Shown: piece after piece, positions 16,760 through 25,249 of the stretch | Layout: each line of letters starts with the position of its first letter | Numbering within the stretch: the stretch's first letter is position 1 | Source of the DNA: VXYL01 sp965199945 | GTDB lineage: Bacteria; Pseudomonadota; Gammaproteobacteria; Pseudomonadales; Azotimanducaceae | Reading direction: 5' to 3' | Assembly: GCA_965199945.1 (NCBI GenBank) | Contig: OZ241354.1 | Location: 2,852,001 to 2,916,000 of the forward strand | Length of the DNA stretch: 64,000 nt | Program-made: the position numbers and the translations under genes | The notes under the pieces: generated by a model | The model's database searches: none | The model's input: the letters and a program-made list of their open reading frames with translations, nothing else | Told to the model about the DNA's origin: nothing

Positions 16760-18655
16760 CTACTTGGCCAGCGGATGCTCGAAGCAGATGCGGCGGCCGT
16801 CCGGGTCCTTGAGCAGCAACTGGCGCATGCCGTAGAAGGCGTTGCTCGGCGCGTCGACGTCCACGCCGCGCCCGCGCAGCGTCTCGAAGAGCGCATCCAC
16901 GTCCTTGCAGAGGAAGAACAGCGCCACGTCGCTGCGGCCCTTGCGCAATGCGGCCAAGTCTTCCGGCTCGGCCCGCTGCAGCATGATCTCGGCGCCTTGC
17001 AGCGCCAACGCGCACCAGGAGAACACGCCGTCGGGATCCCAGCGCCCCTTGAGCGTGAAGCCGAGCTGGTCGCAGTAGAAGGCGCGCGCGCGCTCCATGT
17101 CTTCGACGTACAGCAGCGGATAGGCGAAGCGGACGTTCTGCTCGTCTTCGAGCAGCCGCGCCTTCACCACCCGGCGCAGCAGCTTGCCGGTCTCGTTGTA
17201 CGGCAGCTCGTTCCAGAACGCGATGCGCTCCGGCACGCGGGAGGAACGCATGTGCGTCTTCACCCAGTCTTGCAATGCCTCGGCGAGGTCGTCGTTGGCG
17301 GCGAACTGAGGCTTCGCCACGACGACGCTGGCCACCGCTTCGCCCCATTCCTCGCTGGGCACGCCGACGACGGCGGCATCGGCCACGGCCTCGTGTTCCA
17401 GCAGCACGTCCTCGATTTCCCCTGGCGACATGTTTTCGCCGCCGCGCACGATCACGTCGTCCGCCCGGCCGTCGAGAAACAGATAACCCTCTTCGTCCTG
17501 GAAGCCGGCGTCGCGGGTGGGGAACCAGCCGTCGGCGTCCACCGTGCTGGCGCGGCCTTCGTATTCGCCGGAGACCTGCTCGCCGCGCACATGCACTTCG
17601 CCGCGCATTCCCGGGCCCAGCGGGGCACCTTCTTCGTCCCGTATCTCAAGCTCGACCCCCGGCAGGGGCACGCCCACCGAGACCAGCCGCCGGCGTCCGG
17701 CTTCGTCGGTCGCCGCCATGGCGGCGCGATGCTCCTCCGGCCCCAGCACGGTGATGGTGGAGCTCGTCTCGGTGAGGCCGTAGGCGTTGGTGAAGTCGGT
17801 TTCCGGGAACAGCGCCATGGCGCTTTCGATGACGCTCAAGGGCATCTTGCCGCCGCCGTAGGAGAGCGAATGCAGATGCGGCATGTTGGCCGTCTTCTCC
17901 CCTTCCAGAGCGGCGACGATGCGGGCGAGCATGGTCGGCACCACGAACGCCGTGCTGATCCGCTCGGCGCGGGCGGTTTCGATCCAGGCGTCGGCGCTGA
18001 AGTTGGCCAGCTGCACCACGCGCCGTCCGGCGTAGACGGAACTCAAGGCCGCGGCGATGCCGGCGATGTGGTACGGCGGCACGCACACCAAGGCGGCATC
18101 GTCTTCCGCGGCGGCCATGAACTCCACCGAACTGACGATGTAGGAGACCAGGTGCCGGTGGCGCAGCACCGCCGCCTTGGGCGTGCCGGTGGTGCCGCTG
18201 GTGAAGAGCAGAACGCCGACGTCTTCCGGGTCCATGGAACGCTGCTCGTGGGGATCGCCGCCGGCGCGGGCAACCTTCAGGAAAGCGGCGCGGGAGCGGG
18301 CGTCGACCCCCTCGCGGCCTTGGAAGCGGGGCAGGCGGTCGTCGTCCGTGACCAAGTAGGCGGGCGTCACTCGGCCGAGCAGGGCGTCGATTTCGTCCGC
18401 CGTGAGGCGGTAGTTGATGGGCACGTAGGGAACGCCGGCCCAGCCGCTGGCGAAGAGCGCCACGGGCACTGCCAGGTTGCTCACGTCGAGCATCGCCACC
18501 CGCGCGGCGCCGGACTCGCGGATGTCGTGGGCGGCAGCGCCGGCAGCGTCGTACAGTTCCTGGTAGGTGAGGGATTCGCCGCTCGCCGCGTCCGTGAAGG
18601 CCACGCGCTCGCCGAAGCCGCCAGCGGCCATTTCGAGGAGCATCATGGTGTTCAC
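16760..18655 (-). CDS. Acyl-CoA synthetase (AMP-binding) fused to a VOC/glyoxalase domain
   Basis: The 631-residue product starts at GTG 18655, with ATG 18646 as an alternative. Residues 1 to about 505 are a complete ANL ligase: P-loop LLFTSGTTGTPKAAVLRHRH, NAYGLTETSST, GWFPTRDAGFQDEEGYLFLD, ADDVIVRGGENMSPGEIED and the catalytic-lysine region YNETGKLLRR. From about residue 510 a vicinal-oxygen-chelate domain follows: PLLYVEDMERARAFYCDQLG, GAEIMLQRAEP, ALFFLCKDVDALF and LLLKDPDGRRICFEHP. The ligase should activate a carboxylic acid via an acyl-AMP. The VOC domain could bind the substrate or catalyse a second step, or may only be a binding module. The junction is seamless within one reading frame. 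The partner small gene lies 57 bases upstream. Confidence 0.87.
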   Translation of the reverse strand: MNTMMLLEMAAGGFGERVAFTDAASGESLTYQELYDAAGAAAHDIRESGAARVAMLDVSNLAVPVALFASGWAGVPYVPINYRLTADEIDALLGRVTPAYLVTDDDRLPRFQGREGVDARSRAAFLKVARAGGDPHEQRSMDPEDVGVLLFTSGTTGTPKAAVLRHRHLVSYIVSSVEFMAAAEDDAALVCVPPYHIAGIAAALSSVYAGRRVVQLANFSADAWIETARAERISTAFVVPTMLARIVAALEGEKTANMPHLHSLSYGGGKMPLSVIESAMALFPETDFTNAYGLTETSSTITVLGPEEHRAAMAATDEAGRRRLVSVGVPLPGVELEIRDEEGAPLGPGMRGEVHVRGEQVSGEYEGRASTVDADGWFPTRDAGFQDEEGYLFLDGRADDVIVRGGENMSPGEIEDVLLEHEAVADAAVVGVPSEEWGEAVASVVVAKPQFAANDDLAEALQDWVKTHMRSSRVPERIAFWNELPYNETGKLLRRVVKARLLEDEQNVRFAYPLLYVEDMERARAFYCDQLGFTLKGRWDPDGVFSWCALALQGAEIMLQRAEPEDLAALRKGRSDVALFFLCKDVDALFETLRGRGVDVDAPSNAFYGMRQLLLKDPDGRRICFEHPLAK

Positions 18656-18712
18656 GATGATTCGCTCCGAGCGCGGGGCCGTGCGTCGGACGACCCGCCG
18701 TCGGCGCGGCGT

Positions 18713-19015
18713 TCAATCCGTCTTCGGGAGCTTCTTGGCGTCCTTCACGGCCAGCGCGTCGCCGCCGACGGAGAGCGAGCCGTCGCCAGCTTTCACGCAC
18801 AGCACCTCCAACGAGCCGTCCTTGTTGACGTAGCGCTTGCCGATGGCGCTGCCGGCCGCGAAATCCGCGTTCGGAGCGCCGCCGTTGCCTTCGCCTTCCG
18901 TCATCGGCGCGCCGCCGCAACACAGATCCACATCGCCGTCGGGTGCGGCGATGACCATGACCTCCGTCGCGCAGACGGCGCTTCTCAGTCGCTTGCCAGC
19001 AGCCAAAGTCGCCAT
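18713..19015 (-). CDS. Small conserved-looking protein upstream of the synthetase
   Basis: This 100-residue soluble protein starts at ATG 19015 (MATLAAGKRLRSAVCATEVM). It contains three cysteines in an ordered arrangement (VCATEVMVIAAPDGDVDLCC, then GGAPM, and a later VLCVKAGDG) and two repeated strand-turn elements. I recognise no named family, though the CCGGAPM element looks like a binding or structural motif. It is encoded 57 bases ahead of the acyl-CoA synthetase on the same strand, so the two are probably co-transcribed and may act together. A metal or cofactor role for the cysteines is speculation. The extended upstream reading is arginine-rich and was not used. Confidence 0.65.
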   Translation of the reverse strand: MATLAAGKRLRSAVCATEVMVIAAPDGDVDLCCGGAPMTEGEGNGGAPNADFAAGSAIGKRYVNKDGSLEVLCVKAGDGSLSVGGDALAVKDAKKLPKTD

Positions 19016-19197
19016 AGTCGCCTCTCGAGCCCCTCGTTGGCCGGGAAGTCGCGCATTGTAGCCGAACCGCCGGCGTTCGGAAGCGGGATTTCGGCCGCGT
19101 GGGCATCGGGCTTCGCTCCAGCCTGTGGATGACTCGCTTCCCCCGCGGCGTGGATTTGGTACATTGGCGCGCCGCGTCCTTGAGAGCCTTGCACGAC

Positions 19198-19860
19198 ATG
19201 ACGAATCCCATGGCCAGCGAAGAGACGCCGTCGACGCCGGCGCACTGGCTTGCCTTGGCCGAGGCGTTGCGCGTGCCCTTGGACGGCCTGCGCGCTGGCC
19301 CGCCGGCGCCGACACGGCGCATGAAGGAGGACGACTTCCTCGCCTTCGTGAGCGAGCAGCTGGACGACTTGGACGACTGGATCGCGCGCATCGGCATTTC
19401 GCTCACCCCCTTGGAGGAGGTCGTCAAGGCGGAAGAAGCCGGCGCCCGCGACATCGACCGTGCGACCGAGCGCGTGACGCGCTTGACCGACGAGCTGATG
19501 GGCAACTACTGCCTGCTGCGCGACCTGCGCGTGCGCTTCAGCGAAGAAGAAGGCCGCGCCGCTTTCACGCGCGTCTACGAGCACCTGCTGAAGGAAATGA
19601 CGATGTGGCTGCAGAGCCTCGTGCAACTGCTCGAGACGCCGGCGGCCGAACTGCGCCGGCGCCAGCGCAGCCGCGACGGCAAGGGGCAGCCGAGCGTCAC
19701 CGTGGCGCTGAGCTCGCCCGCCGATCTGAAGACGCTGCGGAACTGGGCGCACAAGGAGGCGACGCGGCGCAAACGCCGCAAGCTCTGGGCGTTGCTGGTG
19801 CCGCGGATGCAGCTGCTTTTCTTGCGCTTCCTTTCCCGCTTGCTCGGCGGCCGGCGCTAG
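19198..19860 (+). CDS. Hypothetical alpha-helical protein
   Basis: The product is about 220 residues from ATG 19198; ATG 19210 is nearly as good. The sequence is rich in charged helices: DDFLAFVSEQLDDLDDWIAR, GARDIDRATERVTRLTDELM, and a later amphipathic run LLKEMTMWLQSLVQLLETPA. It ends in a strongly basic and hydrophobic tail (RRKRRKLWALLVPRMQLLFL) that might associate with membrane or nucleic acid. No enzyme motif or known domain is visible. It is transcribed divergently from the small gene at 18713 and converges on the hydrolase at 19912. The lack of runs of arginine/proline typical of false frames supports it being real. Confidence 0.65.
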   Translation: MTNPMASEETPSTPAHWLALAEALRVPLDGLRAGPPAPTRRMKEDDFLAFVSEQLDDLDDWIARIGISLTPLEEVVKAEEAGARDIDRATERVTRLTDELMGNYCLLRDLRVRFSEEEGRAAFTRVYEHLLKEMTMWLQSLVQLLETPAAELRRRQRSRDGKGQPSVTVALSSPADLKTLRNWAHKEATRRKRRKLWALLVPRMQLLFLRFLSRLLGGRR

Positions 19861-19911
19861 GCGACGCGTTCGAGCAGGCCCGCTCCTCGAGCAGGGCCGC
19901 GCCTTGGCTGC

Positions 19912-20904
19912 CTACGAATCCAAGGCGCGCAGAAAGTCGAGCATCGCCGCGTTGGTGCCTTGCGGGTTCTCCTGCTGCGTCCAGTGGCCGATGCCGGGGA
20001 AGGTCACCACCTCGCGCAGGTTCGGCACGACGGCGCGCATCCGTTCCTCGTAGTTCGGACTGTTGCGCGTCAAGTCGCGGTCGCCGGTGATGAACAGCGC
20101 CGGCTGTTCGATCTTGCGGCCCTGGAAAGGCGCGGAGAGTTCCCAGCTGCGGTCGATGTTTCGATACCAGTTCAAGCCGCCGCGAAAGCCCGCGCGCTGG
20201 AACTCGCCGGCGAAGTAGTCGAGATCCTCCTCCGAGAGCCATGCCGGCAACTGCTGCGGGTCGGTCATCTGGTCGAGAAAGCCGGCGCTCCTGTGCAGGC
20301 GCTGGAAGCTGCCCGACGCGCCGTCGCCGGACGCCGAGTAGAGCAGCATGCGCAGGCTGCGCTTGACGTCCTTTTGCAGCTCGTGCTCGGCCACGCCCGG
20401 CGTCTGGAAGTAGAGGATGTAGAAGAAGTTGTCGCCGAAAGCGGCCTTCATGCCAGCGGTCGGCGGCTGGCTGGCCCGATCGGAAGCGGGCACGCTCAAG
20501 GCGATGACCGCACGGAACAGGTCCGGGCGCCACAGCGCCGCGTTCCAGGCCACCGGCGCACCCCAGTCGTGGCCAGCGATCACGGCGCTCGACGCGCCCA
20601 GCGCCTCCACCAGCGCCACCATGTCGCCCACCAGATGGAACTGCGTATAGGCTGCCGGATCGTCCGGCGCCGTGGTCGCTCCGTAGCCGCGCTGGTCCGG
20701 CGCCACCGCGTGGTAGCCGGCCTCCGCCAGCGCCGGCAGCTGATGGCGCCACGAATACCAGCTTTCGGGAAAGCCGTGGCAGAGCAGCACCAGCGGGCCG
20801 TCCGCCGGACCTGCTTCGGCGATGTGCATGTCGATGCCGTTCGCCGCAAGCGTGCGATGGTTGATGTCCGCCACGAGCGCTCCCCCGGTTGAATTGCTGC
20901 CCAC
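19912..20904 (-). CDS. Alpha/beta hydrolase, epoxide-hydrolase-like
   Basis: The 330-residue product starts at GTG 20904, with GTG 20871 (VADINHRTL) as an alternative. It has the oxyanion motif LLCHGFPESWYSWRHQ, the nucleophile elbow VIAGHDWGAPVAW with Asp as nucleophile, the acid-loop candidate LFITGDRDLTRN and the catalytic histidine region FPGIGHWTQQENP. The cap segment FRGGLNWYRNIDRSWEL supplies a tyrosine typical of soluble epoxide hydrolases, and the order and spacing match that family. The likely reaction is trans-hydrolysis of an epoxide to a diol, or dehalogenation; substrate unknown. It sits alone on the minus strand between two plus-strand genes. Confidence 0.85.
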   Translation of the reverse strand: MGSNSTGGALVADINHRTLAANGIDMHIAEAGPADGPLVLLCHGFPESWYSWRHQLPALAEAGYHAVAPDQRGYGATTAPDDPAAYTQFHLVGDMVALVEALGASSAVIAGHDWGAPVAWNAALWRPDLFRAVIALSVPASDRASQPPTAGMKAAFGDNFFYILYFQTPGVAEHELQKDVKRSLRMLLYSASGDGASGSFQRLHRSAGFLDQMTDPQQLPAWLSEEDLDYFAGEFQRAGFRGGLNWYRNIDRSWELSAPFQGRKIEQPALFITGDRDLTRNSPNYEERMRAVVPNLREVVTFPGIGHWTQQENPQGTNAAMLDFLRALDS

Positions 20905-21037
20905 AGTCTAATTCCTCTCGCAAGACCGTTCACGGCTGCCCATAGTCGAGCCGTCTCTTCTGGGCGCAGCGGGGCGGTTAGGACTCCAAGCGGAACTCGA
21001 ATGTTAATGTGAGCGCCGCTCAGACGCGGGCAGGCGC

Positions 21038-22207
21038 ATGGCGGCGCGCAATCTTCCGCTGTACTTTCTGGCGCAGCTGGTCTTCACGGCGGGCACCATT
21101 CTGGTGGTGACCGTGGGCGGCATCGTCGGCAACGACCTTGCGCCCAGCCCGGCCCTCGCCACCTTGCCGCTGTCGTTCATGGTCGTCGGCACTGCCGCGG
21201 CGACGGTGCCGACCGCCATGTTGATGCAGCGCGTAGGCCGGCGCCTCGGTTTCGTCCTCGGCGGCGTCTTGGCCGTGGGCAGCGCCTTGTTGGGCGCGCT
21301 GGCGCTGCAAGTGGAACACTTCGGGCTGTTCACCGCCGCCTGCTGCCTGATCGGCACGACGCTGGCGTTCAGTGCCCAACTGCGCTTCGCAGCGGCGGAG
21401 AGCGTGGCACCGGAGCGCGCCGGGGCGGCCGTCTCGGCGATTCTGCTCGGCTCCATCGGCGGCGCCTTGATCGGCCCCGAGCTGGCGACGCGCAGCCCGC
21501 AGTGGACGCCGGATCATCCCTACCTTGGCGCGCTTCTCGCCTTGGCCGTGCTGTACGCGACAGCCGGCATCCTGCTCGCTTGGACGAAAGCGCCGCCGAC
21601 TGCCCCCGCGCACGCGTCGAACCCCGCTGGCAGGCCGCTCGGGGCGATCCTGCGCCAGCCAGCGTTCCTCGTCGCCGTGCTGGCCGGCATGGTCGGCCAT
21701 GGAGCGATGGTGTTCATCATGACGGCGACGCCCATCAGCATGCACGTCATGGACGGCCACGGCCTTGAGGAAACGGCGCGGGTCATTCAAGCGCACGTCG
21801 TCGCCATGTATCTGCCGTCGTTGGCGTCGGCCTTTCTGATCGGCCGCCTTGGGGCGAGGCGGCTGATGGCGTTCGGCGTTCTGGCGATGGCCGCCACTGT
21901 GGCGGTCGGCCTTTCGGGGCAGGACACCCTGCACTACTGGTGGGCGCTGGTGATTCTGGGCGTCGGCTGGAACTTCCTGTTCGTCGGCGGCACCACCGCG
22001 CTGGTGGGCGCCTATCGCACCGAAGAGCGTTTTCGCGCCCAGGCGGCGAACGACTTCAGCGTCTTCGGCATGTCCGCCGCGGCGAGCTTGAGCGCCGGCG
22101 CGCTGCTGCACAGCTTCGGCTGGCAGATGCTGCTGTTGGCCGTGCTGCCGGCGTTGGCGGCCATGCTGCTGGCCTTGGCGTGGACGCGGCCGCGGAGTCC
22201 GATCTAG
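21038..22207 (+). CDS. MFS transporter
   Basis: This 389-residue integral membrane protein has about twelve hydrophobic helices. It starts LPLYFLAQLVFTAGTILVVT and has the loop 2-3 motif MLMQRVGRRLGFVLGG (the DRxGRR-like MFS signature). The second half begins GAILRQPAFLVAVLAGMVGH after a short central loop. Length and topology are ordinary for the major facilitator superfamily. The substrate is not apparent. It is the last gene before the accessory ATPase module, ending about 75 bases upstream of that module's promoter. Confidence 0.85.
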   Translation: MAARNLPLYFLAQLVFTAGTILVVTVGGIVGNDLAPSPALATLPLSFMVVGTAAATVPTAMLMQRVGRRLGFVLGGVLAVGSALLGALALQVEHFGLFTAACCLIGTTLAFSAQLRFAAAESVAPERAGAAVSAILLGSIGGALIGPELATRSPQWTPDHPYLGALLALAVLYATAGILLAWTKAPPTAPAHASNPAGRPLGAILRQPAFLVAVLAGMVGHGAMVFIMTATPISMHVMDGHGLEETARVIQAHVVAMYLPSLASAFLIGRLGARRLMAFGVLAMAATVAVGLSGQDTLHYWWALVILGVGWNFLFVGGTTALVGAYRTEERFRAQAANDFSVFGMSAAASLSAGALLHSFGWQMLLLAVLPALAAMLLALAWTRPRSPI

Positions 22208-22271
22208 GGTGTCCTACTATGGCGTAAACCGCCTGTGCTGACCGCCCTTTGCGCCATGCCCGACAGCCAAT

Positions 22272-22310
22272 ATACGTCGTATTTGACTTACGTTAAAGTT
22301 GGCGTATGAT
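22272..22310 (+). promoter_or_regulatory. Sigma70-type promoter with embedded TACG/CGTA half-sites
   Basis: TTGACT at 22283-22288 and TATGAT at 22305-22310 are separated by 16 bases, close to the sigma70 consensus. A small palindrome (ATACG-T-CGTAT, 22272-22282) abuts the -35 box. Further TACG (22289-22292) and CGTA (22303-22306) half-sites fall within the promoter, an arrangement typical of a repressor operator. A good Shine-Dalgarno (GAGGAG, 22324-22329) and a GTG start follow. The stretch is notably more AT-rich than its surroundings. Confidence 0.65.
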
Positions 22311-22336
22311 CGCCACCGCTGAAGAGGAGCACCACC

Positions 22337-22612
22337 GTGCAAATCAACCCCGGCGGGCGCTTGGACACCAAGGACTTGATCGGGCGGGACGACGAGATTG
22401 CCCGCTTTTGGCGCGTGCTGGAACGCCAAGGGCTCGTCATCTCGGCCGAGCGGCGCATCGGCAAGACGCACATCGTTTGGAAGATGCGCGACGAGTGCAG
22501 ACCCGGCTACGTGCCGTTCTACCAAGACCTTGAGCGCGTCCACACCACGGCTGAGCTCGCGCGCTCGATCTACCGGACCGTCCACCAGTCCTGCGTGGGA
22601 TGCCCGCTCTGA
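22337..22612 (+). CDS. ATPase A, module 1: N-terminal part, cut by a frameshift
   Basis: This 91-residue reading frame starts at GTG 22337 with GAGGAG 7 bases upstream. It holds the N-terminal part of a P-loop ATPase: the sensor-like lead LIGRDDEIARFWRVLERQ and Walker A AERRIGKT at residues 37-44. The frame then ends at a TGA just after HQSCVG. The rest of the protein, with Walker B, continues from 22600 in the -1 frame. Together they would give about 390 residues, matching the 408-residue intact homolog at 54281, so one ancestral gene has been broken here. The break lies near short G and C runs (about 22590-22605). It could be a genuine one-base loss or a sequencing artefact. Confidence 0.7.
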   Translation: MQINPGGRLDTKDLIGRDDEIARFWRVLERQGLVISAERRIGKTHIVWKMRDECRPGYVPFYQDLERVHTTAELARSIYRTVHQSCVGCPL

Positions 22613-23499
22613 GGGCCCAGCTCGCCAAGTGGTCTGCCTTGGTTCCCGACAAGATCGCCGGCGTCAAGCCCTTCGCTGGCGACAGCGCTCGGCGGGCATT
22701 GCTAGACGAAGCATTCGAGGACCTGCTCGGCATCGCTGACGGCAGGATCATCTTGATGCTGTGGGACGAGTTCCCGCTCATGCTGCACAACATCCAGCGC
22801 CGGGAGGGGCCTGATTCGGCCATGCAACTGCTTGATCGTCTGCGAGCACTGCGGCTTCGCCATGCTGACCGCTTGCGCTTCCTGTTCACCGGCTCGATCG
22901 GCCTCCACCTCGTGCTTCGATCTCTGCGGAAGGCCGGCAACGCCAACGATCCGGTCAACGACATGCTGTCGCTCACCGTTCCGCCGATGGCGGATGAGGA
23001 CACGTCGGCCCTTGCAGCGGCGCTGCTGCAGGACACCCGTGCCGTGCGGGCGGAGATCCCCTGCTTGGCCTCTCGAATAGCCCAAGAGGTCGGCGGCTTC
23101 CCGTACTACATCCACCATGTCGTCGACCAGCTTGACCAGCTGCCGCGTCCACCGACCACGGAGGACGTGTCGTCCGCCGTAGACCGCCTCGTCTACGACT
23201 CCGCAGACCCGGCGCACTTCAACTACTACGTCAACCGCCTTTCGTCGTACTACGCCGCCGACGAGCAGACGCTTGCGCTGCTCGATACGATGGCGGCTCA
23301 AGCATCGCCAGTGCCCGTTCCAGAGCTACTCAATCTGTGCAAGCACAGAGCCCCCTCCTTGGCGGATGGGCGACTGCGGGAGGTGCTGACGATGCTCAAC
23401 CAAGACCACTACATCGAGCTCAAGGAGTCCGCCAGCGGAGCGGCCTACGACTTCCGTTGGCGGCTGGTCAAGAGGTGGTGGAAGGAGAAGCGCCGATGA
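22600..23499 (+). CDS. ATPase A, module 1: C-terminal part (Walker B and winged-helix region)
   Basis: This 299-residue frame opens at an ATG lying within the end of the upstream fragment. It carries Walker B as IILMLWDEFPLML (Asp56-Glu57), a sensor strand LRFLFTGSIGLHLVL, and ends with an apparent winged-helix segment (LLNLCKHRAPSLADGRLREV, MLNQDHYIELKESA). These elements occur in the same order in the intact homolog at 54281: VLDELPIFL, VVSGSIGMAPLV and the terminal helix-turn-helix. This order resembles archaeal-type / STAND-related ATPases. The stop overlaps the start of ATPase B (ATGA at 23496-23499). If the frameshift is real, the ATG could allow independent translation of this half, but an ATPase lacking its P-loop would not be expected to hydrolyse ATP alone. 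Confidence 0.7.
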   Translation: MPALRAQLAKWSALVPDKIAGVKPFAGDSARRALLDEAFEDLLGIADGRIILMLWDEFPLMLHNIQRREGPDSAMQLLDRLRALRLRHADRLRFLFTGSIGLHLVLRSLRKAGNANDPVNDMLSLTVPPMADEDTSALAAALLQDTRAVRAEIPCLASRIAQEVGGFPYYIHHVVDQLDQLPRPPTTEDVSSAVDRLVYDSADPAHFNYYVNRLSSYYAADEQTLALLDTMAAQASPVPVPELLNLCKHRAPSLADGRLREVLTMLNQDHYIELKESASGAAYDFRWRLVKRWWKEKRR

Positions 23500-25232
23500 G
23501 AGACGGCTTCCTGCGCGGCTCGCGCTACAGCCCGGGCAACATGGATCGAGAGTCCTTGGAGGCGCTGTTCGTGGGACGCGACGACGTGATGCAGTCCGTG
23601 TTGTCGCGCATCATGAAGTCGGTACGCAGCACCCACAAGCACTACATCCTGCTGGTTGGGCCAAGGGGTTCGGGGAAGACCCACCTGCTCGCGCTGGCGT
23701 ACCACCTGCTGATGGATCGGATCGACTCGGCCAAGGCGCGCGACAAGGTCGCCGTGGCGCTGCTGAACGAGGAAGAGTGGGGCGTTGCGTCGTTCCTCGA
23801 TCTGGTTGTTCGGGTCCTCATCGCCCTTGCCGGCCAAGCGCCGGAACTGATCGCCGACGTCGACGACATCCACGACAGGTTCTCGAAAGACCCCGCCGGC
23901 GCGGAAGCCTTCGCTGTCGCCCGACTCCGGCAACACACGCACGGCAAGACGCTCCTGTTGCTCTGCGAGAACCTCGCGGACCTATTCGACGGCTTGGGGG
24001 AGGAGGGGCAGCAGCGATGGCGCGCCACGATTCAGGAGGACGGCAACTGGGCCATCGTCGCCTCCACCCCATCTTTGTTTGCTGGCGTTGCGTTGCAGGA
24101 CAACCCCTTCTACGGCTTCTTTACCATCCGTGCGCTGAACAAGATCGACTTCGACACTGGGCTCGATCTGCTGGCCAAGAAGGCTGTTCACGAAGGCAAG
24201 ACGGAGTTGGCCGATTTCCTTCGCCAACCTCTAGGCCGCGCCCGCGTTAGAGCCATCCACCACCTTGCCGCCGGCAACTACCGTGCGTACGTCGTCCTGT
24301 TCGACTTTCTCGACAAGGAATCGCTCGACGACCTCGTTCGCCCCTTCATGGAGATGGTCGATGATCTCACGCCCTACTACCAGGAGCGCATGCGCCAACT
24401 CCCCCCCGCGCAACGCAAGATCATCGAGTTTCTGTGCCGCCAAGGCACGCCAGCGACCATCAAGGACATCTCCACCCCTTGCCTGATGTCGCACCAAACC
24501 GCCGCCAAACAGATCGGCGAGCTGGCCGCCGCCGGCTTCGTCACCCGAACGCGCACCGGACGCAACACGTTCTGCGAACTCTCGGAACCGCTGATGCGCA
24601 TCTGCATCGAGGTCAAGGACAACAAGACCCAGCACTTCCGCCTGTTCGTCGAGTTCCTGCGCCATTGGTTCACGAACAGCGAGCTTGAGAAGCGCCAAAT
24701 TGAGTTCGAGCGCGGGGACCACTGCGCCGAGCTGCTGCTAGGGCGCCTCTTCATAGCCCAAGTGCGTGCCGCCACGGAACCCCTGACGACGGCGCTAGAG
24801 GTCCTTGGCGACGCGGTTGAACCGAAAGAGTTCGAGAGCGAGGAAGACGAGCATGTGGCGGCCGCTGCAGGAATACTGACCAGCTCCCTACGCAGTTTCG
24901 GTCCCCAACACTTGGCCGAAGGACTTGCGAAGCTCCGCGACCTGATGGCAGATCAACTCCAAGGAGGCGTGATCGGCCGGGTGCTGGCCAACTTCCTAAA
25001 GGAGAACGTCGCAGATGGCTTTGCCGGCCCCCTAGACGAGTGGGAGCAGGCACTGGAGGGCATTGCGACCAACTTGGCCGACCTCTCGGACTGCCGAATA
25101 CCCGTCGAGATGCTTCGCAGTGCCGTGACATACACCAAGACCGGCGACGTGAAGCGCCTGTTGAGCCTGCCGCTCGAACAACGCCAGTTGCTGGAGGGTC
25201 TCCTGCCGTCGGACGTGGGCGAGGGTCGGTGA
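23496..25232 (+). CDS. ATPase B, module 1: P-loop ATPase with winged-helix and helical tail
   Basis: The 578-residue protein starts at ATG 23496, sharing ATGA with the stop of ATPase A. Walker A is LLVGPRGSGKT (55-62) and the acidic Walker B-like strand is TLLLLCENLADLF, with Cys157-Glu158-Asn159 where many ATPases have Asp-Glu. A sensor strand WAIVASTPSLF and the segment NPFYGFFTIRALNKID follow. A helix-turn-helix is apparent in IIEFLCRQGTPATIKDIST and AAKQIGELAAAGFVTRTR. The last 200 residues are helical and of unknown role. The homolog at 55507 has the same series (GRGKT, MVENCQSLF, FYEFFRTLLLAPL, then HTH). Partner of ATPase A; its biological role is unknown. Confidence 0.82.
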   Translation: MRDGFLRGSRYSPGNMDRESLEALFVGRDDVMQSVLSRIMKSVRSTHKHYILLVGPRGSGKTHLLALAYHLLMDRIDSAKARDKVAVALLNEEEWGVASFLDLVVRVLIALAGQAPELIADVDDIHDRFSKDPAGAEAFAVARLRQHTHGKTLLLLCENLADLFDGLGEEGQQRWRATIQEDGNWAIVASTPSLFAGVALQDNPFYGFFTIRALNKIDFDTGLDLLAKKAVHEGKTELADFLRQPLGRARVRAIHHLAAGNYRAYVVLFDFLDKESLDDLVRPFMEMVDDLTPYYQERMRQLPPAQRKIIEFLCRQGTPATIKDISTPCLMSHQTAAKQIGELAAAGFVTRTRTGRNTFCELSEPLMRICIEVKDNKTQHFRLFVEFLRHWFTNSELEKRQIEFERGDHCAELLLGRLFIAQVRAATEPLTTALEVLGDAVEPKEFESEEDEHVAAAAGILTSSLRSFGPQHLAEGLAKLRDLMADQLQGGVIGRVLANFLKENVADGFAGPLDEWEQALEGIATNLADLSDCRIPVEMLRSAVTYTKTGDVKRLLSLPLEQRQLLEGLLPSDVGEGR

Positions 25233-25249
25233 CGCTGGTGGCGCCCCCC

